Source: Elusimicrobiota bacterium (GTDB lineage Bacteria; Elusimicrobiota; Elusimicrobia; O2-12-FULL-59-9). From it: DNA of 28,937 nucleotides. Shown here piece by piece: positions 22,703-28,937 of the stretch (position 1 is its first letter; each line of letters opens with the position of its first letter). Under the pieces are notes generated by a model. That model saw nothing but the letters and a program-made list of their open reading frames with translations, did not search any database and was not told the origin of the DNA. Both the position numbers and the translations under genes were made by a program. The stretch spans positions 1-28,937 of the forward strand of contig JACQRQ010000227.1 in the NCBI GenBank assembly GCA_016206405.1, read 5' to 3'.

Positions 22703-23190
22703 GCCTTGCCGGGTTCGAGAGCTTGAGGAATGATTTGCAGGCGTCCGCCCACCACTTTGACGGGAAAGCGATCCAGGGGTCTGGGAGGGGGGCCGGAGAC
22801 GACGCGGCCGTCGATGGCAAAAGTCGCCGTGTGGCAGGGGCACAAAAATTGCTTTTTGTCGGCGTCCCAGCGGTAGGGGCATCCCAGATGGGTACAGCGG
22901 GGGTCGAAGGCCACAAAGTCCCTTCCATTGGAGGTCAAAAACCAGGCCGAAGACCTGGTTTCCACCGTCATCCAGCCGTCTTTTTTTCTCTGGGTAAATT
23001 CCAATTTGACCGGGGCACCCTGGGAAACTTCCCGTACCGAGCCTGCGTCTATCCAGCCCTCCTCTCCTTTTTTGAAGGCGGGAGACAGAAAATAGCCTGT
23101 CCCCGTTCCTCCCAAAATCGCGGCCATCAACGCTGAGAGCGAGGCGATGATCCACTGCAAAAAAGCACGACGGCTCACTTCATTTTCCAT
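22699..23190 (-). CDS. Rieske iron-sulfur protein with low-potential features
   Basis: The 163-residue product has a twin-arginine signal anchor (VSRRAFLQW plus a hydrophobic helix) and a Rieske domain. Box 1 is CTHLGC (C99, H101, C104) and box 2 is CPCH (C117, C119, H120). C99, C117, H101 and H120 hold the [2Fe-2S] cluster, and C104 with C119 forms the usual disulfide. Box 2 continues T-A-T-F where high-potential proteins have G-S-x-Y, so both hydrogen-bonding residues that raise the potential are replaced. A conserved SGPPPRPLDRFPVKV tail follows. AAGGA lies about 10 bases before the ATG. It is the first full-size gene of the complex. Confidence 0.94.
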   Translation of the reverse strand: MENEVSRRAFLQWIIASLSALMAAILGGTGTGYFLSPAFKKGEEGWIDAGSVREVSQGAPVKLEFTQRKKDGWMTVETRSSAWFLTSNGRDFVAFDPRCTHLGCPYRWDADKKQFLCPCHTATFAIDGRVVSGPPPRPLDRFPVKVVGGRLQIIPQALEPGKA

Positions 23191-23253
23191 CCGGTACCGT
23201 TCCTTTTTGAAGCTGCATCTGTTTGAGTTTGAGCTCGTTGAGGGCCGTGGCTG

Positions 23254-23394
23254 TCATCTTGGAAACACGGCGGGAAATCCCACCCAACCGGCAAAATTGT
23301 GCCCCACGTAGGTTTCGGAAGAAAGCCCGCGATGGCACTCGACGCAAAAATTAGGCTTCTGTTGGGACCAACGGGGACGGGGCGCAGCCGTCAA
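23254..23394 (-). pseudogene. Short c-type cytochrome ORF or remnant with one heme site
   Basis: In the 276-base gap between the 15-heme gene and the Rieske gene, one minus-strand frame from a TTG at 23394 to a TGA at 23254 encodes 46 residues. It contains NFCVECHRGLSSETYVGHNF, a good CxxCH heme site followed by plausible coding sequence, ending FPAVFPR. There is no signal peptide and no ribosome-binding site in this frame. An ATG ATG just upstream lies in another frame and would reach it only by a frameshift near the C-rich stretch at about 23375-23385. I read it as the tail of a decayed cytochrome gene, but a sequencing frameshift or a real small protein is possible. Confidence 0.4.
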
Positions 23395-23416
23395 ACATCA
23401 TAAAAAACATAAGTGA

Positions 23417-23445
23417 TTTAAACATTTTGCGCTCTCGGATTGCAA
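23417..23445 (-). promoter_or_regulatory. Candidate promoter for the Rieske/cytochrome b operon
   Basis: On the minus strand TTGCAA (23445-23440), 17 bases, then TTTAAA (23422-23417), each matching consensus at 4 of 6 positions. It follows the 15-heme gene by about 20 bases and would give a leader of about 220 bases that includes the 46-residue heme ORF. Motif copy 4 abuts its -35 box. Confidence 0.3.
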
Positions 23446-23446
23446 G

Positions 23447-23461
23447 GGCAACATCATTGCC
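23447..23461 (-). promoter_or_regulatory. Shared palindromic motif, copy 4 (upstream of the Rieske operon)
   Basis: The minus strand reads TTGGCAATGATGTTGCCC around this site. GGCAA and TTGCC form a perfect 5-base inverted repeat. It shares TGGCAA-N4-GTTGC with copies 1 and 2 but has a different centre. It sits directly after the 15-heme gene, so it could alternatively be a weak terminator hairpin, though no T-run follows. Confidence 0.38.
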
Positions 23462-23466
23462 AAGTC

Positions 23467-25218
23467 TTACGGGGCGTGGCAGGTCCGGCAAACCTCATCG
23501 CCCTTGAACTTGACCGACTTATGCCGGCCGAAGTTGTGGCAGGCGGCGCAGGACAGCAGTTGGGTGTGCTCAAGATGGGGCATGCTCTTGCCTTGATGCC
23601 GGACCGTCGCGGGAGGCACTTTTACCCCGACTTTGCTGTGGCATAAGGTGGCGCAGAAGCCCCCCGAAATGAGGGGGCGCTCCGAGAGGTCCTGCAGGGA
23701 AGCGTCGAGCTTCTTGCCGGCGAGCGCGATCTCCTGGTCCGATTCCCGCAGCAGGCTGGCGGCCAGATAGATGTTGTGAACCGCGTGGGCTTCGCGCACC
23801 AGAGTCAGGTTCTCCGCCGCCTGCGCGAGGTTTTGCCGCGCCTGCTTGACGGGCGCCTTTCCGGGTTCTTTTTCCTTGATGGCCAGAGCCGCCTGCGCCA
23901 GCGCCAGGTTGCTTTCAAGCTCCCGCAAGGTGTCCGAGATGAGTTGCTTGGAATCCGCGACGATGCCCCGGTATTTTTCTCCGTGGCACTTGATGCAGCC
24001 CGCTTCCGTGGCCTTATATGTCTTTTCCAGGTGTGCGTGGCCGGTCTGGCTGTGCAGGTGGCAGCCGACGCAGTCCACATTGGCCAGGTACATGGGGCTT
24101 GGCATCGCCTCCATGCGCCCGCCCGCCTTGCCGGCGTAAAAGGCCGCCTGAACCTGGTGCATCTTGAGATGGCATTTGGAGCAGTCGAGCGGAAGGCTCT
24201 CATGGGGCGTCTGGTGGTTGGCCTCCGTAAATCCATGCTTCATCTCTTTGTGGCAATGGAAACAGGCCACGTTGTGCTTGGTGACGTGGTTTTCGTGGAT
24301 GAAAGCCGTGTCGGAGAATTTTGCCAGCTTTTCGGGCTGGTTGTGGCAGGTGTAGCAACGGTCCTGAGTCGCCTCGCCGCTTCCCTGGATCACGTTCAAA
24401 TGGCAATTCTGGCAAGAAACTCCCTTCTGCGTCACGAACGCCTTGTGGTCATAGGTGATGTTGCCTATCTTGAAGGATTTCTTGGGAAGCTCGTGGCATC
24501 CCAGACAGCCGCCCACCGGCTTGAGTTCCCGGCCGCTTTTTGTTCCCATAAAGTGGCAGAGGTAGCAGGTGTCCCAGGTGACCTCGACGTGTTTTCCGAC
24601 CACGATTTGCGAATGGCAGGAGACGCATCTGAGTTGTCTTCCGCGACGGACGCCGGATAGATGCGGGGTGTGGTCGAAATGAATCCCTTTTTCGCTGATG
24701 ACTTTTCCCTGCAGGAGGCGGGTGGAGTGGCAGCCCGGGCGCAGGCAGGAAGAATCCTCGATCTCAGCGAAGGGTTTGGAGGAATAGGTTCTCGTCACGT
24801 ATTTGGCCACCTGCGAAAGCGCCTGGAATTTTTTCCACAAGAGCGTCCTCGGAGAGCCGGGCGGATAGTGGCATTCCACGCAGGCGACGAAGTTGTGCTT
24901 GGACGTCGCCCACGCGTTGTAATAGGGTTCCATGATATGGCAGGAGTGGCAAAACCTGGGGCTTTCGGAATATTTCGCCAGTCCCGCCAGAACCACGACC
25001 GCGGCCAGAAAAGCGCTCCCCAACAGCGCGAAGAAGCGCGGCCGCAAGTGGACGCTCCAAATCTTTTCGGCCGGAACGTGGATGCCGGCGGCATAGAGCC
25101 AGCGTCTCCACCAAACGGCCCGCCCCTCGAGCTCCTCATGAGAAAACAACCGGAAGTCCCGCAGGGATTGCCAAAGCCGTTGCCGCCAATTACGGTTTTC
25201 GTCCTCTTGAGACATCAA
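23467..25218 (-). CDS. NapC-anchored multiheme cytochrome with 15 candidate heme sites
   Basis: The 583-residue product has a cytoplasmic N-terminus, one membrane helix (about 62-82) and a NapC/NirT-like start to its periplasmic part (FCHSCHIMEPYYNAWATSKH). There are 13 CxxCH motifs, from C90 to C577, plus one CX4CH (CLRPGCH, 158) and one CX3CH (CATLCH, 522). Many extra histidines are available as distal ligands. Residues about 420-518 carry no heme site and look like long helices, with an AHAVHNIYLAASLL segment seen in other NapC-linked multiheme proteins. It overlaps the HybB-like NrfD gene by four bases and ends this operon. The likely job is to take electrons from the NrfD/ferredoxin pair to periplasmic or extracellular acceptors. 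Confidence 0.9.
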   Translation of the reverse strand: MMSQEDENRNWRQRLWQSLRDFRLFSHEELEGRAVWWRRWLYAAGIHVPAEKIWSVHLRPRFFALLGSAFLAAVVVLAGLAKYSESPRFCHSCHIMEPYYNAWATSKHNFVACVECHYPPGSPRTLLWKKFQALSQVAKYVTRTYSSKPFAEIEDSSCLRPGCHSTRLLQGKVISEKGIHFDHTPHLSGVRRGRQLRCVSCHSQIVVGKHVEVTWDTCYLCHFMGTKSGRELKPVGGCLGCHELPKKSFKIGNITYDHKAFVTQKGVSCQNCHLNVIQGSGEATQDRCYTCHNQPEKLAKFSDTAFIHENHVTKHNVACFHCHKEMKHGFTEANHQTPHESLPLDCSKCHLKMHQVQAAFYAGKAGGRMEAMPSPMYLANVDCVGCHLHSQTGHAHLEKTYKATEAGCIKCHGEKYRGIVADSKQLISDTLRELESNLALAQAALAIKEKEPGKAPVKQARQNLAQAAENLTLVREAHAVHNIYLAASLLRESDQEIALAGKKLDASLQDLSERPLISGGFCATLCHSKVGVKVPPATVRHQGKSMPHLEHTQLLSCAACHNFGRHKSVKFKGDEVCRTCHAP

Positions 25219-26519
25219 GCCTCCTCAGGCGCCGGCACTTGGGGCGCCGGCCCCTTCGCGGAGCGAAGGGACGATGGAGGCGCCAGCGGCGCGTGACGAG
25301 GCGCTTGTTCCGGCCGCGCATGCCCCTCGTCTTGCGCCGGAAAAACGGGCAGAAAGCGGGCGGCCAGGGCGAAGGCCGCGACGGCGGCGGCCACCAGGGC
25401 CAAGCTGATAATGAGCTCCATCGACGATGGGAAGTACACCGGCCCGGTATGGGGGACCATGCCGAACCAGCTCACGCACAGGCGATTGAGCGTCACGCCG
25501 AAAACGACACCAAAGGATCCGGCCACCAATCTTCGCGGATCGTCCAGGGATTTGGCCGTCGCGAAGAGCAGCGCCGGCCACAGCACCCCGGCGCCCATCT
25601 CCAAGGCGAAAAACGCCCCGAGCCACGCCGGAGAAAGAACCGAGGTCCACGCTCCACGGGCCGTGAAGTCCACCGCCCGGACGAGAAAATAAAGCCCGAG
25701 CACCAGGCCGGCGGCGCTCGCCAGACTTTTCAAAAGGGAGGCGTCGAGGGCTCTGCCGAACGCCTTGGAGGAAAAAAACGACGCGATCATCGTCATCGCC
25801 AGGCCTACGGCGACTGAGGAGATGAGGTAAATGACGGGCAGAAGCGGCGACGACCAAAGCGGATGGATTTTTTGCGGGACGATAAGAAACATAGATCCCA
25901 GGGAAGATTGGTGCAAAGTGGAAAGTATTACCCCCGCGATCACCAACGGCATGAGGATAATATGCATGACTCTGATAGCCGTGTGCATCCGGAAGCGCTC
26001 CAAAACCACCGGCGCGAATTCCAGAGCCAGCACCGTCATGTAGAGGGTCACGCACCAAGCCACCTCGAACATGATGGAGTGGTGCTGCCACATCGCGATC
26101 GGATGCCAAAGGCGGTAGGGCCGGCCCACCTCGATAAACAGCGAGGCCGCCACGAAGCAATATCCCAGGAAAGCGGTCAACACCATGGGTCTCAGGACGG
26201 GCTCGAAACGGCGGATATGAAATATATGCACGGTGGCGGCGACCACGTAGCCTCCCGAAGAGACGGCCACCCCCGCTTGAATCAATCCGATCCAGACTCC
26301 CCAGGGGAAACGGTCGGTCATGGCGGTGGTCGCGCCCAGGCCGTTGATAAAGCGGACGGTCAGCACCACCGCGGCAACGCTCCAAAGCAGGGACAAAGCT
26401 CCGGTCAAGGCCGGGGCTAGGAAAGGCGGCCGGCGGTCCACGGCGGCGGCCCATGCCCCCCACAAAAAAATTCCGGAGCATAAAATCAAAACGCTCCATC
26501 CCGCCGTTTCCACCATCAT
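25215..26519 (-). CDS. NrfD-family membrane subunit, HybB-like
   Basis: The 434-residue product is a polytopic membrane protein. INGLGATTAMTDRFPWGVWIG and SSGGYVVAATVHIFH near the N-terminus match HybB, followed by FIEVGRPYRLWHP, HHSIMFEVAWCV and STLHQSSLGSMFLIVPQKIHPLW, all HybB/CbcNrfD signatures. It exchanges electrons with menaquinone. The last 45 residues are Pro- and Ala-rich and probably a disordered tail. It follows the HybA-like ferredoxin gene with an ATGA overlap, the usual HybA-HybB pairing, but no hydrogenase is present; the b-type and multiheme cytochromes replace it. Confidence 0.9.
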   Translation of the reverse strand: MMVETAGWSVLILCSGIFLWGAWAAAVDRRPPFLAPALTGALSLLWSVAAVVLTVRFINGLGATTAMTDRFPWGVWIGLIQAGVAVSSGGYVVAATVHIFHIRRFEPVLRPMVLTAFLGYCFVAASLFIEVGRPYRLWHPIAMWQHHSIMFEVAWCVTLYMTVLALEFAPVVLERFRMHTAIRVMHIILMPLVIAGVILSTLHQSSLGSMFLIVPQKIHPLWSSPLLPVIYLISSVAVGLAMTMIASFFSSKAFGRALDASLLKSLASAAGLVLGLYFLVRAVDFTARGAWTSVLSPAWLGAFFALEMGAGVLWPALLFATAKSLDDPRRLVAGSFGVVFGVTLNRLCVSWFGMVPHTGPVYFPSSMELIISLALVAAAVAAFALAARFLPVFPAQDEGHARPEQAPRHAPLAPPSSLRSAKGPAPQVPAPEEA

Positions 26520-27478
26520 ACGCTTTTCTCCCCGCGCTTGAGCCCCAGAGACACCGCCGCAAACAGCGATGCCAGCACCGCGACGATCGCGGGTATTTTG
26601 TCGATGACGTCCCAGGTCAGAGCCGGCAAGGGCATTTTCGGCAAGTCCCGCTTAAAGCCAAGTTCTTCAAAAGGAATATCCGAAATATAGAGCCAGGAGG
26701 TCCCTCCGACCTCATGTTCGCCGTAAATGTGGGGCAGGTAGGTCTCCGGCCTGGCGTTGATGCGCGCATGGGCCTCGAAAAGAAGGTTGTTGCGCCCGCC
26801 GAATTTAAGCGCTCCCGTGGGGCAGGCTTCCGCGCACGCCGGGCCTTGGCCGCGGAAGAGGCGGTTCTGGGCGCAAAACTGGCATTTCCCGATGACGGGC
26901 GTCAGGCCTGAGTTCCATTCAAACCGGGGAACGTCGAAAGGGCAGGCCACCATGCAGTAGCGGCAGCCGATGCAGCGTTCGGCGCGATAGATGACCGGCC
27001 CGGCTTCGGTTTTGTATAAGGCCGCGACCGGACAAACCGAAACACAGGCCGGCTCAAGGCAATGCATGCATTGCTGCTTGACGAAGCGCGAACGTTCCCG
27101 GCCGTTTCCGTCCTTTTTCTTGTTGAGATTGACGGCGGTCCAAAGGTCGAACGCCAATTCCTGCCGCGGCCATGAGGCGGGGGCATCGGTTCCGGCCGTT
27201 TGCGAGGCGCCTGCCCCGGCCGTTCGCAGAGCTCCGGCTTCGGTTTCCGGCAGTCTGTTTGCGCTCTGGCAAGCCCTCACGCAGGCGCGGCAGCCGATGC
27301 AGCGGGTCAAATCCACCAGCACGGAGGGAGTCTCGCCGCCGGAGGCGGTTGGAGCGGGCGCATCTGGCGCGCCAGGTGCCGGAGCTTCGGCGGCGCCGCG
27401 TCGGGCGCCGAGCATTAGAAGACCGGCGGCCGCCCCGGTCCGGCCCAACAAGTGTCTGCGGGAGATTTCTTCAGGCAT
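26516..27478 (-). CDS. Tat-exported four-cluster ferredoxin subunit, HybA-like
   Basis: The 320-residue product has a twin-arginine signal (ISRRHLLGRTG) and four [4Fe-4S] cysteine groups: CIGCRACVRAC, CMHCLEPACVSVC, CIGCRYCMVAC and CQFC with CAEAC. A membrane helix near the C-terminus (about 298-315) anchors it as in HybA. Two low-complexity stretches rich in Ala, Gly, Pro and Thr lie just after the signal and between the first and second cluster groups; they look like flexible insertions. The gene overlaps the octaheme gene by 8 bases and the NrfD gene by four. It connects the quinone-binding NrfD subunit with the cytochromes. Confidence 0.9.
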   Translation of the reverse strand: MPEEISRRHLLGRTGAAAGLLMLGARRGAAEAPAPGAPDAPAPTASGGETPSVLVDLTRCIGCRACVRACQSANRLPETEAGALRTAGAGASQTAGTDAPASWPRQELAFDLWTAVNLNKKKDGNGRERSRFVKQQCMHCLEPACVSVCPVAALYKTEAGPVIYRAERCIGCRYCMVACPFDVPRFEWNSGLTPVIGKCQFCAQNRLFRGQGPACAEACPTGALKFGGRNNLLFEAHARINARPETYLPHIYGEHEVGGTSWLYISDIPFEELGFKRDLPKMPLPALTWDVIDKIPAIVAVLASLFAAVSLGLKRGEKSV

Positions 27479-28394
27479 GAGGGCCTCCGCGCGCGCGCCA
27501 AATAACCCATCCGGCCAGCCAGCCCAGAGCCAAACCGGCGAGAAGCCCCAACAAGGCCGTCAGCCACAAACTCTGCCGGGCGCGGTCGAGGCGCCACTGG
27601 AGGTCTTCGGCTTTCTCCTTGACCTCAAAAACGCTTTTGACGCCCGCCACGCTGAGCTGCTTCCTAAGATCGCTCAACTCATCGCGCAGCCGGGGAAGGT
27701 TGGCGCTTTTATGCACCATCTCTTCATGGCATCGCGAGCAGACTTCGACGCCTACGGCCAGAGAATGTCCGGCGGCGCCGGTACCCTCGATGGCATCCGT
27801 GGTCTTGGGGGCGGACATATGGCAGGTGACGCAGGTCAGGCCCTCCAGGTGGTGGGTCGCGTGGGCAAAATCCTTCATGCGCCCGGGGTGGCAGGAGCCG
27901 CAAAGCGAATTTTTGCCGCCCGCCCTAAGTCCCTGGGCATGCACGCGGTGGCAGTCGAAGCAGCGGATGTTTTTTTGGCCGTGGCGGCTCAGGGTCCATT
28001 CCTGGTACGTCTGGCGGTGGCAGCGCTTGCACATGTCGGCGGACGCGGGAATCGGCATCTTGGCATCCGCCGGATGGCTGGAACCGGCGGGACCATGGCA
28101 GGACTCGCAGGTGACGCCGGCGAACAGAAACTCCTGGGAGCCTTGCCGGTGGCCGGTTGTGTGGCACTCCAGACAGCGCGGGTTTGCGCCGTTTTCCTTC
28201 CATTCCTTTTGAAATTTCTTGGACGCATACGCCCGGGCATGGATGGAGCCTTTCCACTCGGCGTGCTCCTCGGCATGGCAGCCCGAGCAAAAATCGGGTC
28301 CGGAAAAGCCCGCCGCGCGAGGCATCGCGGGCGCCAAAAGGGCCGCAAGGCCGAGGAACGCGGCGAAACAACCTGTTTGCCGTTTGAGTTTCAT
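27471..28394 (-). CDS. Octaheme c-type cytochrome with C-terminal membrane anchor
   Basis: The 307-residue product has a signal peptide (ending near PRAAG) and eight CxxCH motifs between residues 36 and 222: CSGCH, CLECH, CESCH, CKRCH, CFDCH, CGSCH, CVTCH and CSRCH. EWKGSIHARAY and EWTLSRHG supply distal histidines in the style of cytochrome c554 and related octaheme proteins. After the last heme comes a charged helix (about 233-275) that could form a coiled coil, then a membrane helix (about 277-298), so the heme domain is tethered at its C-terminus. It overlaps the cytochrome b gene by four bases. I infer an electron-carrier role; there is no evidence for a nitrite- or tetrathionate-reducing active site. 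Confidence 0.88.
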   Translation of the reverse strand: MKLKRQTGCFAAFLGLAALLAPAMPRAAGFSGPDFCSGCHAEEHAEWKGSIHARAYASKKFQKEWKENGANPRCLECHTTGHRQGSQEFLFAGVTCESCHGPAGSSHPADAKMPIPASADMCKRCHRQTYQEWTLSRHGQKNIRCFDCHRVHAQGLRAGGKNSLCGSCHPGRMKDFAHATHHLEGLTCVTCHMSAPKTTDAIEGTGAAGHSLAVGVEVCSRCHEEMVHKSANLPRLRDELSDLRKQLSVAGVKSVFEVKEKAEDLQWRLDRARQSLWLTALLGLLAGLALGWLAGWVIWRARGGPHA

Positions 28395-28937
28395 CGGATT
28401 TTAGACCTCCGCTTGACGAAACCGGTCAACCACGCCCAGTTCATGGGGTAAACATCGGGATCAAAAATGACCCAATAGAAGTGCCATGCCGCGATGGCGG
28501 CGCAGGCCAGGATGGCTTCATAGAAATGGACGGCCGTGGCTAGGTCGGACACCCACATGGGAAAATGCCTGAGCGTGAAATCGGAAAAAACCAGAATCCC
28601 TCCCGAAATCACCATCACCACGGAGCCCCAGATGAGAGCCCAATACTCCGACTTCTCGATGTAGTTGTAGGGGGTGGAAAGATGCGGCGGAACGCGGCGC
28701 AGCCCCGCGTTGAAGGCCAGCATGCGCAGCGCCTCCAGGACATCGCCAGGCATCGGCAGCAGGGACTTGAGGACATTCCTTCCCCTCGCGCTGAAAGCGA
28801 GATAGGCGGCGTGGTAGACTCCGAGCAGGCAGAACAGGAGGGCGGCCCAGCGGTGGAAAGAGCGCCTTAAATCTTCCGCGGCGAAGTTCAGGGGATAAGC
28901 CCACCAGGTCTCCGGATATTTGAGGGCGAAGCCGGTG
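28391..28937 (-). CDS. b-type cytochrome membrane subunit, cut by the window edge
   Basis: The last 181 residues are visible, and the frame stays open to the right edge, so the start lies outside the window. The visible part begins GFALKYPETWWAYPLN, followed by membrane helices with heme-ligand-type histidines (SFHRWAALLFCLLGVYHAAYL; AVHFYEAILACAAIAAWHFYW), and ends in a short basic tail. This is the architecture of di-heme cytochrome b561/FdhI-like subunits, which pass electrons between quinone and periplasmic cytochromes. It overlaps the octaheme gene by four bases (ATGA) and heads the visible part of the operon. The internal ATG at 28753 is not the real start. Confidence 0.85.
   Translation of the reverse strand, partial: TGFALKYPETWWAYPLNFAAEDLRRSFHRWAALLFCLLGVYHAAYLAFSARGRNVLKSLLPMPGDVLEALRMLAFNAGLRRVPPHLSTPYNYIEKSEYWALIWGSVVMVISGGILVFSDFTLRHFPMWVSDLATAVHFYEAILACAAIAAWHFYWVIFDPDVYPMNWAWLTGFVKRRSKIR

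Noticed and set aside
23180..23257. 25-residue frame between the heme ORF and the Rieske gene
   Set aside because: It has no ribosome-binding site and no recognisable signature, and it overlaps the Rieske start. It is kept only as a note within the leader finding.
26991..28451. Plus-strand open frame of 486 residues opposite the ferredoxin and octaheme genes
   Set aside because: It is antisense to two well-supported genes with cysteine-rich motifs, is low in complexity and has no domain signature. It is a shadow of high-GC coding DNA.
1..28937. tRNA, rRNA and insertion-sequence transposase genes
   Set aside because: I looked for cloverleaf-like segments, rRNA-like stretches and transposase motifs in the gaps and found none that I could support.

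Overview
The window is GC-rich bacterial chromosomal DNA, probably from an uncultured or little-studied anaerobe or facultative anaerobe. About 22 kb on the minus strand, running from the right edge down to about 6.2 kb, is almost entirely respiratory: quinone-linked membrane complexes, multiheme c-type cytochromes, system II cytochrome c maturation and heme synthesis. A menaquinone-using lineage with anaerobic or metal/mineral electron transfer is suggested by the low-potential-looking Rieske protein, the NrfD-type membrane subunits and the AhbD-like radical SAM enzyme. I cannot fix the phylum from sequence alone; an Elusimicrobiota, Nitrospirota, Acidobacteriota or Desulfobacterota-like genome would all fit.

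Left part (1-4.2 kb): a small secreted protein of unknown function (+), then on the minus strand a secreted HExxH metallopeptidase-like protein, the CstA peptide/pyruvate transporter, and an AT-richer HicBA toxin-antitoxin pair. The gap 4.17-4.73 kb has no convincing gene, but contains a strongly folded GC-rich segment that resembles a HEARO/IscB-type omega RNA. Next comes an APC amino-acid permease (+).

Heme and cytochrome assembly (6.2-10.3 kb, minus): ResB, CcsA, HemA (glutamyl-tRNA reductase with an unusually short C-terminus) and an AhbD/NirJ-like radical SAM/SPASM protein. These supply heme and attach it to the many cytochromes encoded upstream.

Respiratory block (10.6-28.9 kb, all minus, described in transcription order from the right edge): (a) a b-type cytochrome (cut by the window edge), an octaheme cytochrome, a HybA-like ferredoxin, a HybB-like NrfD protein and a NapC-anchored cytochrome with 15 candidate heme sites; (b) a Rieske/cytochrome b6/subunit IV complex in which subunit IV is fused to three monoheme c domains; (c) a slipin, then a Qrc/alternative-complex-III-like operon (pentaheme, molybdopterin-type subunit, ferredoxin, NrfD protein, monoheme lipoprotein); (d) a pentaheme, a tetraheme, a DsrO-like ferredoxin and a DsrP-like NrfD protein. 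Most neighbouring genes overlap by 1-13 bases or lie within a few bases, so each group is probably translated as an operon.

Four of the intergenic gaps in this block carry versions of the same short palindromic sequence, TGGCAA-N4-GTTGC, in the same orientation. It is a candidate shared operator or leader element for a respiration regulon. Two of these copies are followed by the same degenerate 8-base tandem repeat.
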